Positions 34,764 to 43,819 of a DNA stretch of 63,490 nt are shown one piece after another. The notes beneath the pieces were generated by a model. It searched no databases. It had not been told where the DNA came from and saw only the letters and a list, made by a program, of their open reading frames with translations. Every line of letters begins with the position of its first letter. Within the stretch, counting starts at the first letter, position 1. Position numbers and translations under genes: made by a program. This stretch comes from Azospirillum agricola. GTDB lineage: Bacteria; Pseudomonadota; Alphaproteobacteria; Azospirillales; Azospirillaceae. The stretch covers positions 1 through 63,490 of the forward strand of contig NZ_JAGINM010000003.1 of the NCBI RefSeq assembly GCF_017876095.1, written 5' to 3'.

Positions 34764-35408
34764 TCACCCCCGGCTGCCGACGCTGCGAACCCGGGCGGAA
34801 TAGGCCTGGAGCAGCTTCTTCAACTCGGCCTCCTGCTTGTCCAGTTGGCGCATCTCCCCCTGCCACGCGCTCAGTTCGGCGGCGTTCCTGCCCTTCTCGG
34901 CCTGGGCCTTCGCCAGCAGCGCCTTGCTTTCGGCCAGCTTCTTGCCCAACTGCTCGACCTGTTGCTGCGCCGCCTGGTGCTCGCGCTCGGTCTTCGCGCT
35001 CAGGTCCCGCTGCGAGGCGAGGATCACGCGGCCCTGCGCGGCGTCGCGCTTCTGCTTGCGGATCTCCTTGTCCAGGCGCGCGATCTCCGCCTTCAGCCGC
35101 CCGTTGTAGTCCTTGAGCGCGGCGTGGCGCTGCCGGGCGAGGGTGGTTTCCGCCTTGATCATCTCCTCGGTGTCGACGTAGGCCTGCTTCTCGTCGGCGA
35201 CCAGGCTGCCGATCAGCACGCCCAGGCCGAGGCCCACCGCCGCGCCGATGGCGGCGCCGTCCCCCCCGCCCGCCAGCAGCCCGATGCCGCCGCCGATCGC
35301 GACGCCGATCGCGCCGGCCTCGACCAGGGTCTGGGTACGGTCGCTGGTCTGGCACGCCGTCAGCGACAACGCGACGACGGCGGCGACGCAAAGCCTCGAT
35401 CTCACCAT
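34764..35408 (-). CDS. Lipoprotein with glycine zipper and coiled coil
   Basis: 214 residues. Lipobox LSLTAC (Cys at about 19) is followed by a glycine-zipper segment (GAIGVAIGGGIGLLAGGG, then GAAVGLGLGVLIGSLVADE; about 32-72) that can insert in or across a membrane. A long coiled coil (about 80-205) follows. Glycine-zipper lipoproteins of Rick_17kDa/OmpA-like type sit in the outer membrane. Together with the second coiled-coil lipoprotein and the S41/SPOR protease it suggests a connection between outer membrane, peptidoglycan and the ABC permease of the same operon. Confidence 0.82.
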   Translation of the reverse strand: MVRSRLCVAAVVALSLTACQTSDRTQTLVEAGAIGVAIGGGIGLLAGGGDGAAIGAAVGLGLGVLIGSLVADEKQAYVDTEEMIKAETTLARQRHAALKDYNGRLKAEIARLDKEIRKQKRDAAQGRVILASQRDLSAKTEREHQAAQQQVEQLGKKLAESKALLAKAQAEKGRNAAELSAWQGEMRQLDKQEAELKKLLQAYSARVRSVGSRG

Positions 35409-35436
35409 TGTGCCTCTCCTTGTTCCGTGAAGCCGT

Positions 35437-37335
35437 TCAGTGCGTTTCCCTGTATTCCCGAGCGAGATTCATGAACTGATTGCGCCAATCGTCCGGCGAA
35501 AGGCTTCCGCCGATGATGGAAAGCGCGTGCTGCCGGGTCGCCCGCAGGGAATGGGTCTTGATGGGGTCCGAGATGCCTTTCGACGCGAAATACGCCGCCG
35601 CATCGTCATGGGCGTCGTTGATGCAGGCGGCGTCCCGGTCGCTGACGGCGGCCAGTTGCCGGACGACGTCCTCGTAGACGGTGAACTCCGTCTCGAAATC
35701 CCGGAGGCTCTGGCCGTTGCGCCGCCCCATGGTGTCGAGGGTTTCCCGCGCGTGATCGTCGAGCGTGACGGCGCCGGAATGGATGGACGCCTCCAGCTCC
35801 GTCGCGGCCGTCTCGAAATAGAGCGCTTCCAGCAGGAAGCGGATCTGGTTGTCGGCCACGCTGCTTCCCGCCCGCATCAGCATGCGGCAGAGCTGCTTGT
35901 TCTCCTCGGCGATGCGGCGGTGGGCGGCGGCCAGCTTCTGCTCGACCTCCGCCACCAGCGCGTTCGCCCGGTCGCCGCGGGGCGGCGTGTTGGCGGAGGA
36001 GCGGAGCGCCTCCTCCGCCACCGCCTGGAGGCTGCGCACCGACAGGCCGAGCGGCGTGACGTCGCGGCAGCCCCTGGTCGCGGTTTCGGCCGCCAGGCTC
36101 TCCACCGTACGCACGAACCGGGTGGTCGGCTTGTTGACCGAGCCGACCACCGGCCGGATGCCGGTGAACGGATCCCGCCCCGGTCCGGCGAAGGTCGGCA
36201 GGCCCGAGGGTTCCCCCGGGGGATCGCCGGAGGGATTGGCCGGCGGCAGCCACGCGTAGGGGCGGAACTCCGACCGCAGCGCGTAGGTCAGCAGGCTGCT
36301 GTCGTTCTGCCAGCTCCCGCCGCGCGCGGTGATCCCCCCGGCCTTGCCCTGGCTCATCTCGGTCAGGAACATGCCGGCCGAGAGTTCCTGGACGTTGCCC
36401 AGGATGTCGAAGAAACCGCCGGGGGAGGGCAGGCGGTCGCCGCCGATGCGCCGCACACCGGTCACCAGATCGTCGTCGGCCACGGGGGCGCCCTCCTCGG
36501 AGCGGGAGACGGCGTAGCGGTGGAAGTCGGCCGGCTGCTGGTACGGCTGGCTCCGGGAATAGCTGCGGTCGCGCAGCGCCGGCAGCCCGCCGCGCGCCGC
36601 GTGCTCCCACTCGATCTCCGTGGGGAGGCGCAGGAAGCCGGGGGCGCCGTCCAGCGTCGCGGCGTTGGCGATGACGGTCAGGCAGGCCCGGTCGGCGTAG
36701 CACCAGCTGTTGTAGCGCTCGAAGAGCTGCTGGACCTCGGACAGCGACAGGCCGCGCGCCGGATGGGACAGCGCCAGCGTCCGGTTGGCGGCGAGCTGCC
36801 CCCGCGTCCATCCGGCGAGTTGCCGCGCCTCCGGCTGGCCCCGGGCGGCGTCCAGGCCGGCCAGGATGGACCGCAGGCCGGCGTCGATGTCGCCGTCTCC
36901 GGCGATCGCGGCGGCCTGACCCAGCGTCAGCTCGTACTTGCCGAGATAGTAGAACCAGTTCTCCGCTCCCTCGCCGGGCGGAAAGGCGCCGGCCACCGGC
37001 ACCTTCTGCACCGGCGCGAACGGGTCGTTTCCGCTGCCGTTCCCCATCGTGACGAGACGGCCGCGGTCGCACCAGAAATGCGCGCCCGGCACCTCGACGC
37101 GACGGAACACCAACTCCAGCCGCCCGCCCGGCATCGGCAGATGCAGCTCCGTCTTCGAGGGAACGGTCGAGGGGCACGGATCGAACATCATCCGGTCGCC
37201 GCCGTCGGCCGGCCGGCACGCCAGCGTCTCCGCCGCCGCCTCCGCCGGCTGCGAAGCGGGGGCGGCATGCAGGGGGCGCCCGATCCCCGCCGCGGCCAGG
37301 CAGGCCAGGACACCCAGGGCGGCGCGGACGATCAT
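35437..37335 (-). CDS. Secreted FGE-sulfatase-fold protein without catalytic cysteines
   Basis: 632 residues with a signal peptide (about 1-24). The formylglycine-generating-enzyme (SUMF1) fold runs from about 55 to 400: LGKYELTLGQ, FLRLPTEIEWEHAARGG, GGFFDILGNVQELSAGMF and ARGGSWQND are its landmarks. In true FGE a Cys pair follows RGGSW; here the segment (NDSSLLTYALRSEFRPYAW) has none, so oxidase activity is unlikely and ligand or protein binding is more plausible. The C-terminal ~230 residues are helical and not assigned. It lies three nt after the permease gene, in the same transcript. Confidence 0.85.
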   Translation of the reverse strand: MIVRAALGVLACLAAAGIGRPLHAAPASQPAEAAAETLACRPADGGDRMMFDPCPSTVPSKTELHLPMPGGRLELVFRRVEVPGAHFWCDRGRLVTMGNGSGNDPFAPVQKVPVAGAFPPGEGAENWFYYLGKYELTLGQAAAIAGDGDIDAGLRSILAGLDAARGQPEARQLAGWTRGQLAANRTLALSHPARGLSLSEVQQLFERYNSWCYADRACLTVIANAATLDGAPGFLRLPTEIEWEHAARGGLPALRDRSYSRSQPYQQPADFHRYAVSRSEEGAPVADDDLVTGVRRIGGDRLPSPGGFFDILGNVQELSAGMFLTEMSQGKAGGITARGGSWQNDSSLLTYALRSEFRPYAWLPPANPSGDPPGEPSGLPTFAGPGRDPFTGIRPVVGSVNKPTTRFVRTVESLAAETATRGCRDVTPLGLSVRSLQAVAEEALRSSANTPPRGDRANALVAEVEQKLAAAHRRIAEENKQLCRMLMRAGSSVADNQIRFLLEALYFETAATELEASIHSGAVTLDDHARETLDTMGRRNGQSLRDFETEFTVYEDVVRQLAAVSDRDAACINDAHDDAAAYFASKGISDPIKTHSLRATRQHALSIIGGSLSPDDWRNQFMNLAREYRETH

Positions 37336-37338
37336 GGC

Positions 37339-39234
37339 TCAGGCCTCCCGAAGCGCGACGGCCGGATCGATCCGGATCGCGAACAGGCCGGCGACGAACG
37401 AACTCGCCGCGGCGACGGTGACGGTGATCACGGACGCGAGCGCCAGATGCCCGGCCGGAAGGTGGCAAAGGCTGCTGCCGGGCGGAAGGCCCAGGGTGAA
37501 GCTGGTGTTGATGACGTGGGCCAGGGCGAGGAAGGCCCCCAGCGCCAGCGCGGCGCCCATGCCGGCGATGCCGACGCCCTGGCACATCGGGAAGCAGAAC
37601 ATCGCTCCCTGCCGCATCCCCATCAGGCGCATCATGCCCAGGTCCTTGCGCTTGCGCTGGACCGAGGCGTAGAGGCTGGACACCATGGCCGCGATGCCGC
37701 CGGCGATGCCGACGACGGCCACCAGCCAGAACAGCCGGGTCAGGCCGCGGTCCAGCATCGCCACCTTCCGGATCTCGCCGAGTTGAGCCACGGTGTCGAT
37801 GCCCTCCTCCAGCAGGGCGCGGTGGAGGGGCTCGACGTCGTCGATCGTCGCGGCGTAGAGGCGGAAGCCCCGGTTGCCCGCCTTGGCGAGGACGAGGCCG
37901 CGCCGCTCCGGGTCGTAGACGACCCGCCGGTCGACGCCGGTGCGCAGCATGCCGAGCAGATCGGCCGGCACGATCAGGCGGTCGCCGTCGATGCGGCCGG
38001 CGACGCGCAGCGGCACGCCGGCCGACCCGCCGGCCGACAGGTTGCCGAACCGCAGCTCGACGGTCCCGGCGTCGCCGATGTCGAGCTCCGACGGGACCAG
38101 GGCCTGGGCGATGGATGGGAAGGACACCTCCGCGTTGCGGCTGGAGAAGGCCGGCCATGGCGTGGCCGGCAGGCCGGCGCGCTCCGCCGGTTCGGGGTCG
38201 GGCGACAGGCCCACCACGGCGACCGGGTGCCGGTGCGATCCGGCGGCGGAGGTCGCCGTGATCTCCGCCGCGCCGTCGGCCTGGGGCAGGATCAGCGCAC
38301 CGCGTCCGCGCAGCTGGTCGGCGACGGTGCCGAGGCTGCTCCGCTGCACCGCCCCCGCCGCGACTCGCAGCCGGTAGACCGCTTCGGTCGCCGGCACCGT
38401 CAGCCCCAGCTCGGCCGCCAGTTCCGCCCTGTCGATGCGCCCGCCCTCGGTGAAGCCGGTGCCCAGCGTCAGCCGCGCCTCGTCGGCCGGGCTCAGCGGA
38501 GCGGGCAGCAGGAGGTAGGCGCGGTCGAAGCTGGGGTAGGGAACGGGCGTCGTGCCCGTCCAGCCACGCTGCGGAACCGCCTTGCCCTCGCGGAAGGTCT
38601 CGATGTCCTCGGCGAGGGCGAAGGGAACGTAGAGCCGCTCGATCGGGTCGGCCCGCGGGTCGAGCACGCCGGCCACCGTCAGGGCGGCGCGGACCGTCTC
38701 GCCCGCCCGCCGCTCGATCACCATCTCCAGGACGTCGCCGGCCGCCGCCCTCAGCTTTTCCGCCGCCGCGAAGCTCAGCACGCCTTCGCCCTCGGCGGGC
38801 GGGCGGGCGCCGTTGGCAGCGATCAGCGGGTCGTTCGCCGTGGTCGGCAGCAGGTCGACGAACTCCTGCCGCTCCAGGCCCGGCCGGCCGAGCAGCACGC
38901 TGGAGGCCCCGCGCAGGATGTTGGGGACGACGTAGGCGACGTCCGGGCGTTGCGCCATCCGTTCGAACCACCGGGCGTCGTACTCGCGGCTGCGGAGAGG
39001 CTCCAGCCCGCGGAACGCCGGATCCTGGACCAGGCGGGTGCGGTAGGCCTCCACCGTGCCGTGCTTCAGACCGAGCAGCAGCAGGATGGGCGTCATCACC
39101 GCGGCGACCGCCAGCGTCATGCAGGCCGTGAGGACCCATTCATGGCGCAGGTCGGCCAGCGCCAGGGCCGGGCCGAGCAGCCACGCGCGCTTGCCGCGCG
39201 GTGTCAGGGTGCCGATGCCGACCGCGCCGGTCAT
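37339..39234 (-). CDS. ABC transporter permease, FtsX/MacB/LolC type
   Basis: 631 residues. One N-terminal membrane segment (about 35-57), a large periplasmic domain (about 60-500) and three C-terminal segments (about 510-620, with FWLVAVVGIAGGIAAMVSSL) form the MacB/FtsX/LolCE permease layout. Such permeases are mechanotransmitters that work on periplasmic substrates or lipoproteins rather than importing solutes. Its start overlaps the ATPase stop by 4 nt, so the two are translationally coupled. No HlyD/MacA-type adaptor is encoded nearby, which favours a LolCDE- or FtsEX-like role on the lipoproteins or proteases of the operon. Confidence 0.88.
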   Translation of the reverse strand: MTGAVGIGTLTPRGKRAWLLGPALALADLRHEWVLTACMTLAVAAVMTPILLLLGLKHGTVEAYRTRLVQDPAFRGLEPLRSREYDARWFERMAQRPDVAYVVPNILRGASSVLLGRPGLERQEFVDLLPTTANDPLIAANGARPPAEGEGVLSFAAAEKLRAAAGDVLEMVIERRAGETVRAALTVAGVLDPRADPIERLYVPFALAEDIETFREGKAVPQRGWTGTTPVPYPSFDRAYLLLPAPLSPADEARLTLGTGFTEGGRIDRAELAAELGLTVPATEAVYRLRVAAGAVQRSSLGTVADQLRGRGALILPQADGAAEITATSAAGSHRHPVAVVGLSPDPEPAERAGLPATPWPAFSSRNAEVSFPSIAQALVPSELDIGDAGTVELRFGNLSAGGSAGVPLRVAGRIDGDRLIVPADLLGMLRTGVDRRVVYDPERRGLVLAKAGNRGFRLYAATIDDVEPLHRALLEEGIDTVAQLGEIRKVAMLDRGLTRLFWLVAVVGIAGGIAAMVSSLYASVQRKRKDLGMMRLMGMRQGAMFCFPMCQGVGIAGMGAALALGAFLALAHVINTSFTLGLPPGSSLCHLPAGHLALASVITVTVAAASSFVAGLFAIRIDPAVALREA

Positions 39235-40025
39235 GACGGCCGGTCCGCCGGGGCTTCGACGCGGGCGCAGCGCGAGCGGACGACGCCGTCGCCGCCCGCG
39301 TCCACCGTGAAGCCGTAGATCCGGTCCGCCCGGCCGCGCACCAACTCGATGTCGTGGGTCACCATGACGACGGTGGTGCCCGATGCGCGGGCGAGCCCTT
39401 CGATGTCGGCGACGATCCGGACGGCGCGCGCGCGGTCGACCGCCGCGGTCGGCTCGTCGGCCAGGAAGATGGCCGGGTCGTGGACGAGAGCGCGCAGGAT
39501 GGCCGCGCGCTGGCGTTCGCCCCCCGACAGCGTCTGCGGCATCTTGGCGAGTTCGCGATCGATGCCGAAGCGCGCGGCCATCTCCCTTACCCGCGCGCGG
39601 TCGGGCGGCAGGCCCAGGATGCGCAGCGGCAGCAGGATGTTGTCCTCCACCGTCAGGAACGGCAGCAGGCCGCCGGTCTGAAGGACATAGCCGAACCGGG
39701 CGGCGCGCAGGCGGGCCAGCCTGCCGTGGTCCCGCGCCCCCCAGATCCGCCGCAGGTCGCAGGGCGGATCGCCGAGGGTGAAGGCGTCGGACGCGGTCGG
39801 GCGCGACACCAGCGCCAGGATGTCGAGCAGCGTGCTCTTTCCGCAGCCGCTCTCGCCGACGATGGCGACGAACTCGCCGCGGTGGGCGTCGAACTGCGGG
39901 ACATGGAGTTCGAACGCCGTTGTCGACCGTCCGGCCCCGAGGCGCTTGACCAGTCTCCGTAGGGTCAAGGCGGCGGCCGGCGATCGCGTTCGGGCCGCAG
40001 GCTCCGGAGTGTCCAGGATGTGCAC
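39231..40025 (-). CDS. ABC transporter ATPase, LolD/MacB type
   Basis: 264 residues with all functional motifs: Walker A GESGCGKST, Q-loop in LQTGGLLPFL, signature LSGGERQ, Walker B AIFLADEP and switch His in VMVTHDIEL. It energises the adjacent MacB/FtsX-type permease. A non-conserved N-terminal tail of about 20 residues precedes the nucleotide-binding domain. It starts 19 nt after the vWA gene and overlaps the permease gene by 4 nt. Confidence 0.93.
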   Translation of the reverse strand: MHILDTPEPAARTRSPAAALTLRRLVKRLGAGRSTTAFELHVPQFDAHRGEFVAIVGESGCGKSTLLDILALVSRPTASDAFTLGDPPCDLRRIWGARDHGRLARLRAARFGYVLQTGGLLPFLTVEDNILLPLRILGLPPDRARVREMAARFGIDRELAKMPQTLSGGERQRAAILRALVHDPAIFLADEPTAAVDRARAVRIVADIEGLARASGTTVVMVTHDIELVRGRADRIYGFTVDAGGDGVVRSRCARVEAPADRPS

Positions 40026-40044
40026 GGCGAATCCCTTGGCGTGT

Positions 40045-42162
40045 TTACGGCAGATCGGTCAGGGGGATGGCGTAGACGGCTTCCAGGTCGCTGTGCCTCG
40101 GCGAGAGCTTGCGCCAGACCGCGTCGTTGCCGATCAGGCCCTTGTAGATCCGCAGCTTCCCGTCGAGTTCCCGCTCCATGTTCACCTTGTCGTCGACCGA
40201 CATGCTGGCGTAGCGGCGGGGCGTCAGCCGCTGCGCCCCGGTGCGGTAGGGCAGGGAATCGATCCAGCGCGGCAGCAGGCTGGAATCCACCGTCTCCTCG
40301 GTCGCCATCACGCTGCGGGTGACGATCCCCTGCAGTTCCTGGAAGAAGTCGGAGTCCTTCATCTTCGACCGGCGCAGCGCCGTGACCACGCGTTCGATGG
40401 CGTTGGTCAGGTCCTCCAGATCCTTCTTCTCGACCAGCAGGCGGACCTCCAGCGCCTTGCGCGACGGATTGGCCATGTCGATGTCGACCGCCCAGCCGGT
40501 CAGATCGGTGGGCGGGGACGCGGCGTCGCCGAGATAGGCGACCAGGGCGGCGGCGAAGCTTTCGAGGCCACGGTCCCGGATGCCCGGATCGTTCGCCCCA
40601 ATTCCCGCCCCAATTCCCGCCCCGGTCCCCCCGGCAGCCGGCATGACCGGCCGGCGCAGCACCGACACGTCCCCCCGGCGCACCTTTTCGATCTCGTCCT
40701 TCCACAGGGAGACGATCGCCTGCACCTCGTCGGCGATGGCCGCGCGGTTGGCCGCGGGGTCGCGCGGATTCAGCGTCACGCTGGCGTAGGATGGCATGGC
40801 CGGCCCCGGATTCTGCGCCATGGCCTTGAACTGGGCTTCGGCGATCGGATGATCGGCCTCCTGGCCGACCGGCTTGATGTGCAGGGCGTTGACGAAAACC
40901 CGCCCCGTGTCGGCCTGCGACCGGACCACCTGGGCGTTGACGTCGCGGTTCTTCGCGGTTCCCTGCTGGTTGCCGCTGGCGTCGCCGAGCAGCAGGACCA
41001 TGCGCACCGCGTTCTCGCTCCACCGCGAGTTCACCGCCTCGAGCATTCCTTCGAACAGCGTCTCCGGCAGATCGCCACCATCGGCCGCCTGGGCCTGGGG
41101 GTCGGTGTCGAGCGTCAGCACCAGCGTCTCGGCGTCGAACAGCCCGGTGGCGGTCCAGTTCTTCACCGTCGTGAAGCGGCAGCCGCCGCACTCCTGCGGC
41201 ACATCGGTGAAGCCGACCAGCCCGAAGCGCATGGTCGCGTGCCGATCCTTCGCCAGCGCCCGGATCATGCTGGCGACCGCGGCCTTCGCCCCGTCGAGGT
41301 AGGGCTGCATGCTGCCCGTCATGTCGAGGACGAACTTGACGTCGACGTTGAGGGTGTCCGCCGCCGTGCCCGCCGTGCTTTCCGGCATCAGGGCGTCGTG
41401 CAGCAGGTCGTCGAGATCGGTGCCCGGCGCGAGGCGTCCGGTGTTCAGGTCGGTTTGCGGAATCGCGGCGGCGAGCCTCAGGTAGCGCGCGCTCCGCTCG
41501 GCGGCCTGGAAGGATTCGAAGGCGATGACGGGCAGAATGTAGAAGTTGCTCTCGATGTTGATGAACCGCTTTGGTTCCACCATCACCAGCCCGTACTTCT
41601 CCTCCAGCTTCGTTTCGGCCGCGTCGACCGCCTGGATGAGGCGGGTCACCGTCCGCGCCCGGTCCGGCGCGCTCATCACCGCCCGCACCCGGTCCAGGCT
41701 GTCGAACATCAGGACCGGCGTGCGGGGATCCATGAGGTTGTCGCCGGGGTGGGTGTAGCTGACGATCAGGGCGTGCGGCCATTCGATGGCGTTGCCGGCC
41801 TCGATCCAGCCGAAGCTGTCCCGGACGGTGTCGCCGATCCGATACCAGCCCTTGGGATGGATCGGGTCGCTCAGGTCGACCCCGCGGCGGTCGAACACGA
41901 ACCAGGGATTGAACGGGGGCAGGTTGCCGCGGATGACCTTCGCATCCCGGCTCGGCGATTCGTAGACCGTCGTCAGCGGACGGATCAGAACGCGGGCCGG
42001 CAGGTCGCTGCCCCGATTGCGGCAGACCGCCTGCCCCTGCGAACAGACCATCATGGTGTCGGTCGCGGCGCGCCCGGAAACCGGAAACGCGCCGATGAAC
42101 GCCGCCACCATTCCCAAGAAGGCGAAAAGGGACAGCCTGTTCCATAAGCCCGCGCCGGCCAT
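40045..42162 (-). CDS. Secreted SH3b and von Willebrand factor A protein
   Basis: 705 residues from the ATG at 42162, chosen because GGGGAG lies 8 nt upstream and a signal peptide (about 1-33) starts there; the frame stays open to 42246 in AT-rich DNA. An SH3b-like domain (about 48-115; LTTVYESPSRDAKVIRG, then WYRIGDTVRDSFGWIE) is followed by a vWA domain (about 265-480). Its MIDAS reads DMTGSM, a D-x-T-x-S variant of D-x-S-x-S, with TLFEGMLEAV and LLLGDASGN as the later metal motifs. The C-terminal ~200 residues are unassigned. As first gene of the leftward unit it is probably its periplasmic sensor or scaffold. Confidence 0.85.
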   Translation of the reverse strand: MAGAGLWNRLSLFAFLGMVAAFIGAFPVSGRAATDTMMVCSQGQAVCRNRGSDLPARVLIRPLTTVYESPSRDAKVIRGNLPPFNPWFVFDRRGVDLSDPIHPKGWYRIGDTVRDSFGWIEAGNAIEWPHALIVSYTHPGDNLMDPRTPVLMFDSLDRVRAVMSAPDRARTVTRLIQAVDAAETKLEEKYGLVMVEPKRFINIESNFYILPVIAFESFQAAERSARYLRLAAAIPQTDLNTGRLAPGTDLDDLLHDALMPESTAGTAADTLNVDVKFVLDMTGSMQPYLDGAKAAVASMIRALAKDRHATMRFGLVGFTDVPQECGGCRFTTVKNWTATGLFDAETLVLTLDTDPQAQAADGGDLPETLFEGMLEAVNSRWSENAVRMVLLLGDASGNQQGTAKNRDVNAQVVRSQADTGRVFVNALHIKPVGQEADHPIAEAQFKAMAQNPGPAMPSYASVTLNPRDPAANRAAIADEVQAIVSLWKDEIEKVRRGDVSVLRRPVMPAAGGTGAGIGAGIGANDPGIRDRGLESFAAALVAYLGDAASPPTDLTGWAVDIDMANPSRKALEVRLLVEKKDLEDLTNAIERVVTALRRSKMKDSDFFQELQGIVTRSVMATEETVDSSLLPRWIDSLPYRTGAQRLTPRRYASMSVDDKVNMERELDGKLRIYKGLIGNDAVWRKLSPRHSDLEAVYAIPLTDLP
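40595..40618. repeat. Tandem 12-bp repeat inside the vWA gene
   Basis: Two adjacent copies of GCCCCAATTCCC (40595-40606 and 40607-40618) encode a Gly-Ala-Gly-Ile repeat in the linker after the vWA domain. A unit of whole codons allows length change by slippage without loss of frame. Confidence 0.7.
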
Positions 42163-42511
42163 CGAGTCGTGCTCCCCAATTTGGAACTGACTGAATTCTC
42201 TTAAAATTTTTTTTATATCAATATTTGAACGCCTATTTGATAACATTTCCCTGGAAAAATATACAAAACCTATCTTGCAGAGCCCGATATTTAAGTCAAG
42301 TTATGTTTTGGAATTCTATAAAAATTCAATGAATACATTTGCATGATTTTGAAGGATGCAATGTTTTTCGTAAGCGGGGAGCGTGGGAATGAGGGCTTGA
42401 ACTCGGGGAAATTCTGAATTCTTTTCATGTCCAGGCGTATCCGGTTCCTGGGTCTTGCGGCAGGCATGGGGCCGGATCCGGATCGCCCCGATCAACGCGG
42501 AACCGCGGCTC
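42163..42511. promoter_or_regulatory. AT-rich divergent control region
   Basis: No gene is seen between the leftward vWA gene and the rightward FGE-fold gene. DNA from about 42185 to 42370 is AT-rich. It holds an imperfect dyad TTGCAT-N11-ATGCAA (42339-42361) and one TATCTTG (42271-42277), the same 7-mer that forms a dyad upstream of the PP2C gene. Promoters for both directions are expected here but I cannot assign hexamers with confidence. Confidence 0.45.
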
Positions 42512-43819
42512 ATGCCGGATCAGAACGACGCGAACGCTCCCGACGCGGAAAGGGTGATCGACCTCTACCGCTCGGCCATCGCCACGGCGCGGGCGGCAAG
42601 GCGTGAGGGCGCGCTGCGTCCGGGGGAGGCGCCCGACGCGGCCTTCGCCTGGACCTCTCCCGCAAGCCGAATCGCACAGGACGCGCCGGCGCGTCCGGCA
42701 CCCAGGCCGCGCCGGCGGTTTCCCTCCCCCTGGCGCGCGCTTGCCGGCGGCTTGGTGACGGGGGCGTCGTCACGCCGCGCGAGGGTGAACATGGCCGCCA
42801 CGGCCGTGGTGGCCGTCGCCGTCGTCGCGGCCGCCCTGCTGATTTTCGGCCGCTTCGACGAAACGCCGCTCCGTCCGCTTCCGGCGGGAGCCTTCGCCGA
42901 TTGCGCGGCATGCCCGCCGCTCCGAACCATCGACGTGCCGCCGGACCGCGCCGCCCCCCCCAAGGCGCCCTTCGCCATCGGGGTCTACGAGGTCACGGTC
43001 GGCGAGTGGCGGTCCTGCGTGGCCGCGGGGCGATGCTCCGCCGTTCCCCTCGACCTGTCGGATCTCGGCAGCGACCGGGCGCCGGTGGCGGGGGTGACCA
43101 TCGCCGAGGTGGACGACTATCTTCGCTACCTGACCGACACCACCTGCCGCCCCTACCGGCTGCCGAGCGACGCCGAATGGGAATACGCCGCCCGTGCCCG
43201 GACGGCGAAGGGCGCCTTGGTCAGTTGGCAGACCGGCGACGCCCCTCCCCGGCGGGAGGATTACTGCGCGCAGGCGAACCTCGCGGACCAGACGTTCGAC
43301 GGCGAGGTGTCCTTCTCCACCGACCGGGCGGAACTCCGTGCGGCGTTCGCGGCGCGTGTCCCACGCGACGGCTTCACCGTGCTGGACTGTGCCGAATCGC
43401 CGGCCCGCTGCCGCCACGACACCGGCCGCTACCTCGTCACGGAACGGATTCTGCCGGCCGCCCCCGATCAACGCCGGCCGGGCCTGCTGCCCTGCACGGA
43501 TGGTCATGCGTCGGTGGCGCCGGTGGGCAGCTTTCCCGCGAACGGTTTCGGGCTGCACGACGTCATCGGCAATGTCTGGGAGATCACCCGCGTCCCGCGG
43601 CTCGACGCGTCCTGCGGACTCCACGCCTTGCGCGGCGGGAGCTACATCAACGCGGGGCGGTCCGTCGACCTTGCCTATCGGGCGTGCGGCGTGGATCTCG
43701 CCGCCGACTCGAGTCGCCGGCCCTATGTCGGCTTCCGCGTGGTGCGCGAACCCGCCTTCGGCAACGACACGCCGCGCTGCCCGTCAGGCCAGCATCACGT
43801 AACAGAAAACGTGGATTGA
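42512..43819 (+). CDS. Membrane-anchored FGE-sulfatase-fold protein without catalytic cysteines
   Basis: 435 residues from 42512 (weak GGAA upstream; the frame opens at 42455). A cytoplasmic Arg/Pro-rich part (1-90), one membrane segment (about 93-113, VAVAVVAAALLIFGRF) and a periplasmic FGE/SUMF1-fold domain (about 140-425). Landmarks are FAIGVYEVTVGEW, YRLPSDAEWEYAARA, NGFGLHDVIGNVWEI and LRGGSYINAG, ending YVGFRVV. After RGGSY the two catalytic Cys of real FGE are missing (one Cys only, in YRACGVDL, out of place). It is the second such protein in the island and probably recognises a ligand in the periplasm. Confidence 0.85.
   Translation: MPDQNDANAPDAERVIDLYRSAIATARAARREGALRPGEAPDAAFAWTSPASRIAQDAPARPAPRPRRRFPSPWRALAGGLVTGASSRRARVNMAATAVVAVAVVAAALLIFGRFDETPLRPLPAGAFADCAACPPLRTIDVPPDRAAPPKAPFAIGVYEVTVGEWRSCVAAGRCSAVPLDLSDLGSDRAPVAGVTIAEVDDYLRYLTDTTCRPYRLPSDAEWEYAARARTAKGALVSWQTGDAPPRREDYCAQANLADQTFDGEVSFSTDRAELRAAFAARVPRDGFTVLDCAESPARCRHDTGRYLVTERILPAAPDQRRPGLLPCTDGHASVAPVGSFPANGFGLHDVIGNVWEITRVPRLDASCGLHALRGGSYINAGRSVDLAYRACGVDLAADSSRRPYVGFRVVREPAFGNDTPRCPSGQHHVTENVD

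Noticed and set aside
35437..37335. Active formylglycine-generating enzyme
   Set aside because: The catalytic Cys pair after RGGSW is missing and no sulfatase gene is nearby.
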